Shown here: positions 7,022 to 15,467 of the stretch, piece by piece
Numbering within the stretch: position 1 is the first letter of the stretch
Layout of the letters: each line of letters opens with the position of its first letter
The notes under the pieces: generated by a model
Seen by the model: the letters and a program-made list of their open reading frames with translations, nothing else
Database searches by the model: none
What the model was told of the DNA's origin: nothing
Translations under genes and position numbers: made by a program
NCBI RefSeq assembly: GCF_014650955.1
Contig: NZ_BMVY01000014.1
Span: 124,001-188,000 of the forward strand
Length of the DNA stretch: 64,000 bases
Direction of reading: 5' to 3'
DNA from: Streptomyces tauricus
Lineage (GTDB): Bacteria > Actinomycetota > Actinomycetes > Streptomycetales > Streptomycetaceae

Positions 7022-8590
7022 ATGGCCGAGCACGAACATGTACGGGTGGCGGTGATCGGCTCCGGTTTCGGCGGGCTGGGAGCCGCCGTGCGGTTGCGCC
7101 GCGAGGGCGTCACCGACTTCGTCGTCCTGGAACGGGCCGACAGCGTGGGCGGGACCTGGCGGGACAACAGCTACCCCGGCTGCGCCTGCGACGTGCCGTC
7201 CCACCTCTACTCGTTCTCCTTCGCGCCCCACCCCGACTGGCCCCGCACCTTCTCCGGGCAGGAACACATCCGCGCCTACCTGGAGCACGTCACCGACGTC
7301 TTCGGACTGCGGCCGCATCTGCGGCTGAACTCCGAGGTCAAGCTGATGACCTGGGACGGCGAGCGGCTGCGCTGGGTGATCGAGACCAGTAGCGGGACCC
7401 TCACCGCCGACCTCGTCGTGTCCGCCACCGGGCCGCTCTCCGACCCCAAGGTGCCGGACGTGCCCGGGCTCGACACCTTCCCCGGCAAGGTCTTCCACTC
7501 GGCGCGCTGGGACCACGACTACGACCTGCGCGGCAAGCGGGTCGCGATGATCGGCACGGGGGCCTCGGCCATCCAGATCGTGCCGGCGATCCAGCCCGAC
7601 GTCGCGAAGCTCACCCTCTTCCAGCGCACCCCGCCCTGGGTGATGCCGCGCGTCGACCGGGCCGTCAGCGGCGCCGAGCGCCTGCTGCACCGGACGCTGC
7701 CCGTCACGGCCCGGCTGCGGCGCGGACTGCTGTGGGGCATCCGGGAGTTGCAGGTCCAGGCGTTCACGAAGCGTCCGAACGAGCTGGGCCTGGTCGAGCA
7801 GATCGCCAAGCGGAACATGTTCCGGGCCATCAAGGACCCGGGCCTGCGGGCCAAGCTCATCCCGTCCTACCGCATCGGCTGCAAGCGCATCCTGCTCTCC
7901 AGTACGTACTATCCGGCCCTCGCGCAGCCCAACGTGGACGTGGTCGCGAGCGGACTCCGCGAGGTCCGCGGCTCCACGGTCGTCGCCGCCGACGGCAGCG
8001 AGGCCGAGGTCGACGCGATCGTCTTCGGTACGGGCTTCCATGTCACCGACATGCCCATAGCCGACCGGGTCGTCGGCGCGGAGGGCAGAACGCTCGCCGA
8101 GGCGTGGTCGGAGTCGGGCATGAGGTCGCTGCGGGGCGCGACCGCCGCCGGGTTCCCCAACTGGATGACGATCATCGGCCCCAACACGGGCCTCGGGAAC
8201 TCCAGCATGATCCTGATGATCGAGTCCCAGCTGAACTACCTGGCCGACTACGTACGGCAGCTGGACGTGCTCGGCGGCCGGGCCGCCCTCGACGCCCGCC
8301 CCGCCGCGGTCGACGCCTGGAACGACCGCGTCCAGAAGCGCATGGAGCGCACGGTCTGGTCCACCGGCGGCTGCAACAGCTGGTACCTCGACGAGAACGG
8401 CGTCAACACGACGGTCTGGCCGGGCACCACCACCGAGTTCCGCGGCGCGACCAGGCACGTGGACCTGGCGGAGTACGACCTGCTGCGGGCCCCGGCCCCC
8501 GTACCGGCCCCGACAGCGGAACCGGAACCGGCGTCCGTCGCGCACCCCGCACACCGCCCTACGAAGAAGAAAGCCGAGGCAGACGCATGA
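7022..8590 (+). CDS. Flavin-containing (Baeyer-Villiger type) monooxygenase
   Basis: 522-residue class B flavoprotein monooxygenase that should use FAD, NADPH and oxygen to oxidise ketones or related lipophilic substrates. The FAD fold is at residues 11-20 (IGSGFGGLG), followed by a GGTWRDNSYPGCACD segment. The Baeyer-Villiger fingerprint appears as FPGKVFHSARWDH (about 155-167), and the NADPH fold as GTGASAIQ (about 178-185). The ending is a low-complexity Pro/Ala/Lys tail. The start has a GGAGG site upstream. It overlaps the hydrolase gene by ATGA and is first of three coupled genes. Its closest familiar parallel is mycobacterial MymA. Confidence 0.88.
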   Translation: MAEHEHVRVAVIGSGFGGLGAAVRLRREGVTDFVVLERADSVGGTWRDNSYPGCACDVPSHLYSFSFAPHPDWPRTFSGQEHIRAYLEHVTDVFGLRPHLRLNSEVKLMTWDGERLRWVIETSSGTLTADLVVSATGPLSDPKVPDVPGLDTFPGKVFHSARWDHDYDLRGKRVAMIGTGASAIQIVPAIQPDVAKLTLFQRTPPWVMPRVDRAVSGAERLLHRTLPVTARLRRGLLWGIRELQVQAFTKRPNELGLVEQIAKRNMFRAIKDPGLRAKLIPSYRIGCKRILLSSTYYPALAQPNVDVVASGLREVRGSTVVAADGSEAEVDAIVFGTGFHVTDMPIADRVVGAEGRTLAEAWSESGMRSLRGATAAGFPNWMTIIGPNTGLGNSSMILMIESQLNYLADYVRQLDVLGGRAALDARPAAVDAWNDRVQKRMERTVWSTGGCNSWYLDENGVNTTVWPGTTTEFRGATRHVDLAEYDLLRAPAPVPAPTAEPEPASVAHPAHRPTKKKAEADA

Positions 8591-9513
8591 GCCGACTGAC
8601 GCGCGAGGCTTCCGGCCCCTACGCGCCGCCCGTTCCCGCGCGCGAGCTGACGGCGGTCTCCGCCGACGGGGCACGGCTGCACGTCGAGGTGCACGGAGCC
8701 GTGGACGACCCCACCGCCCCCGCGGTGGTGCTCGCGCACGGCTGGACGTGCTCGACCGCCTTCTGGGCGGCGCAGATCCAGGACCTCGCCGCCGACCACC
8801 GGGTGATCGTCTACGACCAGCGCGGGCACGGACGCAGCCCCGCGAGTCCCGCGTGCAGCACGGACGGGCTCGCCGACGACCTGGAGGCGGTGCTCGCGGC
8901 CACCCTCGCACCGGGCGAGAAGGCCGTCCTCGTCGGGCACTCCATGGGCGGGATGACACTCATCGCCGCGTCCGAGCGGGCCGGGTTCCGGGAGCACGCC
9001 GCCGCCGTACTCCTGTGCAGCACGGGCAGTTCACGGCTGGTCGCCGAGTCGCTGGTGCTGCCGATGCGGGCCGGACGGGCGCGTACCTGGCTCACCAAGC
9101 AGATCCTCGGGTCGCGGGCGCCGCTCGGGCCGGTCACACCGCTCGCCCGGCGGATCCTCAAGTACGGGACCATGGGGCCCGGTTCGGCGCCGGCCATGGT
9201 CGAGGCGTGCGCGCGGATCGTGCACGCGTGTCCCCGGCAGGTGCGGTACTCCTGGTCGAAGGTGCTCGACCTGCTCGATCTCGACCACGCGGTAAGGGAG
9301 TTGCGCGTGCCCACCGCGGTCGTCGTGGGGACGGCCGACCGGCTGACGCCCGCCGTGCACGCCCGCTCCCTGGTCGCCGCGCTGCCGAACTGCGTGGGCT
9401 CCACCGAGCTGCCCGGGATCGGGCACATGACCCCCATCGAGGCACCCGACCTCGTCACCACCCGGATACGGGAACTCGTCGCCACATACGCAGTGATCAA
9501 GGAGGGCGCATGA
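8587..9513 (+). CDS. Alpha/beta hydrolase
   Basis: 308-residue alpha/beta-hydrolase fold enzyme. The nucleophile elbow is GHSMGG with Ser119, the oxyanion-hole motif is HGW at about 51-53, and GTADRLTP and GIGHMTP provide the acid and histidine near the C-terminus. The ATG at 8587 overlaps the monooxygenase stop by ATGA, and the 3' end overlaps the SDR gene by ATGA. Ester hydrolysis of the Baeyer-Villiger product is an obvious possible job; that is inference from the operon. Confidence 0.88.
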   Translation: MSRLTREASGPYAPPVPARELTAVSADGARLHVEVHGAVDDPTAPAVVLAHGWTCSTAFWAAQIQDLAADHRVIVYDQRGHGRSPASPACSTDGLADDLEAVLAATLAPGEKAVLVGHSMGGMTLIAASERAGFREHAAAVLLCSTGSSRLVAESLVLPMRAGRARTWLTKQILGSRAPLGPVTPLARRILKYGTMGPGSAPAMVEACARIVHACPRQVRYSWSKVLDLLDLDHAVRELRVPTAVVVGTADRLTPAVHARSLVAALPNCVGSTELPGIGHMTPIEAPDLVTTRIRELVATYAVIKEGA

Positions 9514-10400
9514 GCAGGGTCGGACTTCAAGGACAGGTCGCCGTCGTCACGGGGGCCGCGCGAGGGGTCGGGGAACTCCTCGCCCGCAAACTCTCCGCCC
9601 GGGGCGCCACCGTCGCGCTCGTCGGCCTGGAGCCCGAGGAGCTGAAGGCCGTCTCCGAGCGGCTGCACGGCGAGAGCGGGTACTGGCACGCCGACGTCAC
9701 CGACCACGAGGCGATGGCGGAGGTCGCGCGGGAGGTGAAGGCGCGGTTCGGGAAGGTCGACATCGTCGTCGCCAACGCCGGGGTCGCCAACGGCGGGCCG
9801 TTCGTCGACTCCGACCCGGTCGCCTGGCGGCGGGTCATCGAGGTCAACCTCATCGGATCGGCCGTCACCGCGCGGGCCTTCCTGCCCGCCCTCATGGAGA
9901 GCCGCGGTTATCTGCTGCAGATCGCCTCGCTCGCCGCGATCACGCCCGCGCCGATGATGACCGCGTACACGGCGTCCAAGTCGGGCGTCGAGGCGTACGC
10001 GCACAGCCTGCGCGCCGAGGTCGGGTACCAGGGCGTACGCGTCGGGGTCGGGTACCTCTCCTGGACCGACACCGACATGGTGCGCGGGGCCGACCAGGAC
10101 GACGTCATGCGGGAGCTGCGCCAGCGGCTGCCGTGGCCCGCCAACAAGACGTACCCGCTGGGTCCTGCCGTCGACCGGATCGTGGCGGGGATCGAGCGCC
10201 GCTCCAGCCATGTGTACGGGCAGTGGTGGCTGCGGGGCATGCAGGGCGTACGAGGATATCTTCCCGCGCTCATCGGAACGGTCGGGCAGCGGGAGATGAA
10301 GCGGTTCGGTGCACGGCTGGGGAGCGTCGGTACGGGGCTCGTCGGTGCAGGTGGGGAGGCTGACGAGGCGGGTCGGAACACGGTGCGTCACCGACCGTGA
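9510..10400 (+). CDS. Short-chain dehydrogenase/reductase
   Basis: 296-residue classical SDR. It has the cofactor motif TGAARGVG (about 14-21), NAGVA (about 90-94), the catalytic Ser in IASLAAI and the YTASK pair, followed by a lipophilic C-terminal extension (WWLRGMQGVRGYLPALIG) also seen in mycobacterial SDRs acting on lipid-like alcohols. It is the last gene of the monooxygenase-hydrolase-SDR operon, with an ATGA overlap at its start. It could supply the ketone to, or reduce a product of, the monooxygenase. Confidence 0.88.
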   Translation: MSRVGLQGQVAVVTGAARGVGELLARKLSARGATVALVGLEPEELKAVSERLHGESGYWHADVTDHEAMAEVAREVKARFGKVDIVVANAGVANGGPFVDSDPVAWRRVIEVNLIGSAVTARAFLPALMESRGYLLQIASLAAITPAPMMTAYTASKSGVEAYAHSLRAEVGYQGVRVGVGYLSWTDTDMVRGADQDDVMRELRQRLPWPANKTYPLGPAVDRIVAGIERRSSHVYGQWWLRGMQGVRGYLPALIGTVGQREMKRFGARLGSVGTGLVGAGGEADEAGRNTVRHRP

Positions 10401-10481
10401 CTGTCCGAAATGCGTCTGATGTCCGGGCGTGTCACGCTGGTCGAGGCCCGATCCCCTCACCCAAAAACGGGAGTGAACCTC

Positions 10482-10709
10482 ATGGCCATGAAGGACCAGT
10501 TCCAGGACAAGACCGAAGAGCTTCAGCGCAACGCGAAGCAGCGGCTCAACGAGCGTCGCGACCAGGCGAGCGAGCGTGGGCAGCAGATGCCGGAGCGTGA
10601 GCGGCCCGCCGAGCGGGAGCGTCCGGACCGCGAGCGTCCGGACCGTGAGCGGCCGGAGCGGCGTTCGCCTGAAGGCGCGCGGGAGCGGCTCGACGAGTTC
10701 GACGTCTGA
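10482..10709 (+). CDS. Small highly charged repeat protein, unknown function
   Basis: 75-residue hydrophilic protein (MAMKDQFQDKTEELQ...). The N-terminal 35 residues look helical and are rich in Lys, Gln and Arg. The middle is a run of PERER / PDRER repeats, and the end is RERLDEFDV. No hydrophobic core or signal peptide is visible, so it is likely disordered or a coiled rod. The ATG at 10482 has GGGAG about 8 bases upstream. A strong terminator follows, so it is a single-gene unit. Resemblance to CsbD-like stress proteins is only in general character. Confidence 0.6.
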   Translation: MAMKDQFQDKTEELQRNAKQRLNERRDQASERGQQMPERERPAERERPDRERPDRERPERRSPEGARERLDEFDV

Positions 10710-10742
10710 GCCACCGCCTTGTTCGGCCTTGGCCGGAATTGA

Positions 10743-10781
10743 CGTGGGGCGCCCTCTTCTCTGGGGCGCCCCACGCTTTTT
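10743..10781 (+). terminator. Strong intrinsic terminator
   Basis: Perfect 12-bp stem CGTGGGGCGCCC / GGGCGCCCCACG with a nine-base loop, followed by CTTTTT. Confidence 0.93.
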
Positions 10782-10832
10782 GCTGCCGTCGGCGACGTTT
10801 CGTTGTCGGCTGCGGTCGCGTCGTGGCTGGTT

Positions 10833-10896
10833 GCGCAGTTCCCCGCGCCCCTGACGGGGCCCCGGCCCGGGCTTTCAGGGGCGCGGGGAACTGCGC
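10833..10896. repeat. Large inverted repeat of the GCGCAGTTCCCC family
   Basis: Two perfect 22-bp arms, 10833-10854 and 10875-10896, around a 20-base GC-only loop. Each arm carries the core GCGCAGTTCCCCGCGCCCCT. The same core recurs as direct copies near 36648, 36729 and 36810, as variants at 38822-38950, and inverted near 46313-46338. It lies in the 314-base gap between the small charged protein and the Tricorn gene, which otherwise holds only the terminator. Confidence 0.85.
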
Positions 10897-11023
10897 GACG
10901 ACCACGACGGCGCGGCGGGCCGTACACACCTCGGTCAGTCCTGCCACTCCCGCCGGAGGCGGCCGCCGGGCGGCGCGCGTCACGGTGCGACAGCCGGGGG
11001 CGTCCCCCGCCGGGCGACGCCCG

Positions 11024-14000
11024 TCAGCGTCGGGGCGGTAGCCGGGGGCGGGAGCGGTTCGGGAGGTTGGTGTAAGGCGGGGGTGTGGCCGCCGGGTGGA
11101 GGGCCAGCAGGTCCAGGGCAAGGCGGACCGCGTCGTCCAACTGGGCGTGGCGGCCCTCCGCCCAGTCCAGCGGCGTGCGAAGGACCTCCAGGTCAGGCGT
11201 GATGCCGTGGTTCTCCACGGACCACCCGTACGCGTCGAACCACGCCGCGTTCATCGGAACCGTGATGACCGACCCGTCACCCAGCACATGGCGCCCGGTC
11301 ATCCCGACCACCCCACCCCATGTGCGCTGCCCCACCACCGGCCCCAGCCCGAGCAGTTTGAAGGCCGCCGTGATCATGTCCCCGTCCGACGACGTCATCT
11401 CGTCGGCCAGCGCGACCACGGGCCCGCGCGGGGCGTTGGACATGTACGACACCGGCTGCGCGTCGCGGGTCAGGTCCCAGCCCATGATCGTACGGGTGAG
11501 TTTCTCGATGACCAGCTCGCTGATGTGGCCGCCCGCGTTGCCGCGTACGTCGACGATGAGCGCGGGCCGTGACACCTCCATCCGCAGGTCGCGGTTGAAC
11601 TGGGCCCAGCCGGAGCCGCCCATGTCGGGGATGTGCAGATAGCCGCACCGGCCGCCGCTCAGCTCCCGTACCACCTCACGGCGTTTGGCCACCCAGTCCT
11701 GGTAGCGCAGGGGCCGTTCGTCGACGAGGGGGACCACCGCGACCCGGCGCGAACACCCGGTGCTCCCCGAGCCCTCCGCCGGGGCGAACGTCAGCTCCAC
11801 CGTCGTACCGCCCGCCCCCGCGAGCAGCGGGAACGGACCGGTGACCGGATCCACCGGGCGGCCGTCCACATGGGTGAGCCGCGCGCCCTCGCGGATGCCC
11901 GTACCGGCCAGCGGGGAACGCGCCTTGGAGTCGGAGGAGTCCCCGGGGAGGATGCGCTTGACGATCCAATCACCGTCCCTGCACACGAAGTTGGCGCCGA
12001 GCAGCCCCTGCGGCCGCTGATAGTGCGGGGGTCCTTCGTTGCGTCGTGCGGCGACCACGTACGCGTGCGAGGTGCCCAGTTCGCCCAGTACCTCGCGGAG
12101 CAGGTCCGCGAACTCGTCGGGGGACGCGACCCGTTCGACCAGCGGACGGTACTGGTCCAGGATGCCCGGCCAGTCGATGCCGCACATGCCGGGTTCCCAG
12201 AAGTGCGCGTGGATGAGACGGCCCGCCTCGGCGTACGCCTGGCGCCACTCCGCGGCCGGGTCGGCCTCGTGCAGGATGCGGCGCAGGTCGATCCAGACGG
12301 TCGAGTCGCCGTCGCCGGACTCGGTGGACGGGACGGCCCGCAGCTCGCCCTCGTCGACCACGACGAGCCGGCTGCCGTCGCCGCTGGGCGCGAACCAGTC
12401 GAGGTGCTCGACGAGTTCGGACTTCTTCGCCTTGGAGATGTTGAAGTACTCCAGGGTCGGCCTGCCGCTGGTGTCGTCCGGGTTCGCGAACGTCTCGCCG
12501 AGCGCCCCCGAGATCGGCCAGCGCAGCCAGACGAGGCCGCCGCCCGCGACCGGGTACAGCGCCGAGTACTTGGAGGCAGTGACAGGGAACGGCGTCACCC
12601 GGCTCTCCAGCCCTTCGGTCTCCACGGTCACCGTGCCGCCGCCCGCGCCCTCGTCGCCGCTTCCCTCGTCGTCCAGACCCCCCGCCGCCGGACGGCCCTC
12701 GGGGGTCAGCGCGAACGGGGACGGCGTCGCCGAGGACAGCGGTACGAGGTACGGGCGGCAGCCCAGCGGGAAGGAGAGGTCGCCGGTGTGGACGTCGTAC
12801 ACCGGGTCGAAGCCGCGCCAGGAGAGGAAGGCGAGGAAGCGGCCGTCCCGGGTGAAGACCGGGTTCTCGTCCTCGAAGCGGCCGTTGGTGACGTCGACGA
12901 CCGTGCGGGCGCCCGGCCCCTCGATCCGCGCCAGCTTGATCTGGCGGAGCGTGCGGCCGATACCCGGGTGCGACCAGGTCAGCCAGGTCCCGTCGGGGGA
13001 GAAGGCGAGGTCGCGCACGGGCCCGTTGACGGACCGGACGAGTTCCGTGACCACCGCACCGGCATCGGATGCGCCCGCCGCGCCCGCTTCCTCGCCCTCC
13101 CCCTCACTCTCCTCCTCCCCTTTCACTGTGATCAGCAGCAGGCGGCCGTCGTGCGAGGCGATCGCGAGCCGGTCGCCCTGCGGGTCGGAGACGAGTTCCT
13201 GGACGCGGCCCAGTTTTCCGGCGGCCAGCCGGCGGGGCTCGCGCGCGCCCGTCGCGCGGGGCAGATAAGCGATCTCGACGGCGTCCTCGCCCTCCGCGTC
13301 GGTCACGTACGCCACCTGCCCGCCGGAGCCGAGCATCTCCGGCAGCCGGACGCGGACGCCCGGGGTGTCGGCGATGGTGCGGGCCGGGCCGTCGCGGTGC
13401 GTGAGCCAGTACAGGCTGCCGCGGACGACGACCGCGCCGGCCCGGCCCGTCTCGTCCACGGAGATCCCGTCGACGTGCTGGGCGGCCGGCACCTGGTAGG
13501 GGCGACGCCCCGCGCGGGGCCCGCCGAGCCGGACGTCGAGACGGCGGGGCCGGGCGTCCGCGGCCAGATCGTCGACGATCCACACATCGCCCGCGCACTG
13601 GTAGACGACCCGGGTGCCGTCGCTGGACGCGTGCCGGGCGTAGAAGGAGTCGTGGTCGGTGTGGCGCCGCAGGCCGGAACCGTCGTGCAGACACGAGTAC
13701 AGGTTGCCGACGCCCTCGTGGTCGGAGAGGAAGGCGATCCGGTCACCGACGAACATCGGCGAGTCCAGATGCCCGTCGAGGTCGGCGAGGAGGCGCTGCC
13801 CGTGCAGCCAGAGCCGCCCGGTGGCGCCACCGCGGTAGCGCTTCCAGGCGGCGGGCTCGTGCGGGGGCGTACCGGTGAGGAGCAGCGTCCTGCGCTCACC
13901 GTCGAAGTCCGCGACCGCGAGGTCGGAGACCGGGCCCCAGGGGAGCTTGCGGCCGGGGCCGCCGCCGATCGGCACGCTGTAGGCCCAGGTGAAGTAGGAG

Positions 14001-14518
14001 AAGGGCTCGCCGTGCGAGGCGACGGCGAGGATGTCGCAGTTGCCCTCGGCGTCGGGGGGCGACCAGCCGCAGACCTGGGTGTCGGCGTTGCCCCAGTAGG
14101 TGAGCCGCCGGGCCGGGCCGCCGTCGACCGGGGCGAGATGGATCTCGGGGACGAGACTGCGCCAGGTCGTGTACGCGAGGTGCCGCCCGTCGAGGGAGAA
14201 GCGCGGGTGGCTCACCTTGGTCCGGTCGACGGTCACCCGCCAGGCGCGGCCGGGCCCGCCGAGGGGTGCCACCCAGAGATCGTCCTCAGCCACGAAGCAG
14301 AGCCGGTCCCCACTGAGATGCGGAAACCGCAGGTAGGAGGGGCAACCGCCGCCGTTGCCTCCTCCGGCCGGTTCGCGGGCGGCCGACCGGACCCCGGCCG
14401 CCGTCTCGGCGTGCGCGGCCGCCGTCCCCTCGTACGCGGCCGTCGTCTCGGCGTACGAGGCCGCCCTCTCCTCGTACGCGGGCTCGTCCTCGTGCTCGTG
14501 CTCGTCCTCGTCGTTCAC
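11024..14518 (-). CDS. Tricorn protease homologue (S41 family)
   Basis: 1164-residue Tricorn-like protease, a large cytosolic enzyme that trims peptides produced by the proteasome. After a 55-residue Glu/Ala/Tyr/His-rich N-terminal tail, residues about 60-700 form beta-propeller blades (FSLDGRHLAY, FSPDGTWLTW, FTRDGRFLAF). A linker, a PDZ-like region and the C-terminal S41 protease core follow (VDVRGNAGGH; TSSDGD with likely nucleophile Ser1044; WGGVVGM). The GTG at 14518 is the longest supported start; the true one could lie after the low-complexity tail. It diverges from a tetR gene 147 bases away, across two TetR-like operators. Confidence 0.9.
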   Translation of the reverse strand: MNDEDEHEHEDEPAYEERAASYAETTAAYEGTAAAHAETAAGVRSAAREPAGGGNGGGCPSYLRFPHLSGDRLCFVAEDDLWVAPLGGPGRAWRVTVDRTKVSHPRFSLDGRHLAYTTWRSLVPEIHLAPVDGGPARRLTYWGNADTQVCGWSPPDAEGNCDILAVASHGEPFSYFTWAYSVPIGGGPGRKLPWGPVSDLAVADFDGERRTLLLTGTPPHEPAAWKRYRGGATGRLWLHGQRLLADLDGHLDSPMFVGDRIAFLSDHEGVGNLYSCLHDGSGLRRHTDHDSFYARHASSDGTRVVYQCAGDVWIVDDLAADARPRRLDVRLGGPRAGRRPYQVPAAQHVDGISVDETGRAGAVVVRGSLYWLTHRDGPARTIADTPGVRVRLPEMLGSGGQVAYVTDAEGEDAVEIAYLPRATGAREPRRLAAGKLGRVQELVSDPQGDRLAIASHDGRLLLITVKGEEESEGEGEEAGAAGASDAGAVVTELVRSVNGPVRDLAFSPDGTWLTWSHPGIGRTLRQIKLARIEGPGARTVVDVTNGRFEDENPVFTRDGRFLAFLSWRGFDPVYDVHTGDLSFPLGCRPYLVPLSSATPSPFALTPEGRPAAGGLDDEGSGDEGAGGGTVTVETEGLESRVTPFPVTASKYSALYPVAGGGLVWLRWPISGALGETFANPDDTSGRPTLEYFNISKAKKSELVEHLDWFAPSGDGSRLVVVDEGELRAVPSTESGDGDSTVWIDLRRILHEADPAAEWRQAYAEAGRLIHAHFWEPGMCGIDWPGILDQYRPLVERVASPDEFADLLREVLGELGTSHAYVVAARRNEGPPHYQRPQGLLGANFVCRDGDWIVKRILPGDSSDSKARSPLAGTGIREGARLTHVDGRPVDPVTGPFPLLAGAGGTTVELTFAPAEGSGSTGCSRRVAVVPLVDERPLRYQDWVAKRREVVRELSGGRCGYLHIPDMGGSGWAQFNRDLRMEVSRPALIVDVRGNAGGHISELVIEKLTRTIMGWDLTRDAQPVSYMSNAPRGPVVALADEMTSSDGDMITAAFKLLGLGPVVGQRTWGGVVGMTGRHVLGDGSVITVPMNAAWFDAYGWSVENHGITPDLEVLRTPLDWAEGRHAQLDDAVRLALDLLALHPAATPPPYTNLPNRSRPRLPPRR

Positions 14519-14590
14519 TCACCCATGCTTTTCCGGTGGGCGGGGCCCGGCAACTCGTGGTCGTCCGGAAACGCGTGACCCAGCACACGT

Positions 14591-14605
14591 ACGAAACGGT
14601 TTCGT
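14591..14605. promoter_or_regulatory. TetR-type operator, site 1
   Basis: ACGAAACGGTTTCGT: perfect 7-bp arms (ACGAAAC / GTTTCGT) around one G, between the divergent Tricorn and tetR genes. Confidence 0.7.
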
Positions 14606-14637
14606 TTCGTTGACGCGCAGGGTATCTTCAGAGGAGT

Positions 14638-14652
14638 ACGAGACAGTTTCGC
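14638..14652. promoter_or_regulatory. TetR-type operator, site 2 (imperfect)
   Basis: ACGAGACAGTTTCGC repeats site 1 with five of seven arm pairs kept, 47 bases downstream and 14 bases before the tetR start codon. Two sites of the same motif suggest autoregulation. Confidence 0.55.
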
Positions 14653-14665
14653 AACGGCGGAAGCG

Positions 14666-15265
14666 GTGAACGAGATGGTTGAGACAGCAACGACGCGTCG
14701 CAGCCGGCTCACGCCCGAGCGCGAGGCCGAGCTGTACGAGGCCGTGCTCGAACTGCTCCGGGAGGTCGGTTACGACTCCCTGACCATGGACGCCGTGGCG
14801 GCCCGCACCCGGTCCAGCAAGGCCACGCTCTACCGCCAGTGGGGCGGCAAGGCCGAACTGGTCGCCAGGTCGGTCCGGCATCACAAGCCGGTCGACATCG
14901 CCAGCGTGGACACCGGTTCCCTGCGGGGTGACCTCCACGCGATGACGACCCGCCAGGACGACTGCGAGATGGAGCAGAACTCCTCCCTCATGCGCGCCCT
15001 CGGGACGGCGGTCCACACGAACCCCGACCTGCTGGCCGCCCTGCGGGAATGGCTGGTCGAACCGGAACTGGATGAGATGCGCCAGGTGGTGCAGCGTGCC
15101 GTCGACCGCGGCGAGGTCCGCGCGGACAACCCGGCGATCGGCTACCTGCTGCACATGATCATCGGTGCCTTCGCGGCCCGGACGATGATCGACGACGAAC
15201 CACCCACGCAGGCCTTCCTCGCCTCGTACATCGACGCAGTGGTCATCCCCGCCCTCGTCGCCTGA
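14666..15265 (+). CDS. TetR-family regulator beside an MMPL exporter
   Basis: 199-residue TetR regulator. The DNA-binding helix-turn-helix is at about residues 25-65 (LLREVGYDSLTMDAVAARTRSSKATLYRQWGGK), followed by an all-helical ligand domain ending FLASYIDAVVIPAL. Start at the GTG at 14666, with GGAAG upstream; an ATG nine bases further in (14675) is possible. The MMPL transporter follows 202 bases downstream on the same strand, so the regulator probably represses an export function and itself. Confidence 0.9.
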   Translation: MNEMVETATTRRSRLTPEREAELYEAVLELLREVGYDSLTMDAVAARTRSSKATLYRQWGGKAELVARSVRHHKPVDIASVDTGSLRGDLHAMTTRQDDCEMEQNSSLMRALGTAVHTNPDLLAALREWLVEPELDEMRQVVQRAVDRGEVRADNPAIGYLLHMIIGAFAARTMIDDEPPTQAFLASYIDAVVIPALVA

Positions 15266-15285
15266 CCCCCGGCCACCCCCAGCCC

Positions 15286-15336
15286 CACACGCACCCGCCC
15301 CACACCCACACCCGTACACGCACACGCACACGCACC
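15286..15336 (+). repeat. Low-complexity CACACG-rich tract
   Basis: Simple-sequence stretch of CACAC, CGCAC and ACACCC units just after the tetR stop. The rest of the 202-base gap to the MMPL gene holds short GATGCCG and CGCATCAC direct repeats and no ORF. Confidence 0.6.
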
Positions 15337-15467
15337 TGACGCGATCGCTCACGTCGTCGGGCCGATGATCCCTGCCCTGATGCCGACGCCGATGCCAGCC
15401 ATCACCCCACCTGCGTCACGACCCGCATCACGATCCGCATCACCGACCTGATCGGGAGTACGCCCTC

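Noticed and set aside
7732..8586. Frame extension upstream of the hydrolase within the monooxygenase gene
   Set aside because: The conserved hydrolase starts at the ATG at 8587; the upstream part is an out-of-frame reading of the monooxygenase.
10833..10896. Insertion-sequence end or attachment site
   Set aside because: No transposase or integrase and no target duplication is visible; it is better described as a foldable dispersed repeat.
14518..15352. Minus-strand frame opposite tetR
   Set aside because: Reads through the CACACG tract as a Cys/Gly run and has no family features; tetR on the plus strand is clear.
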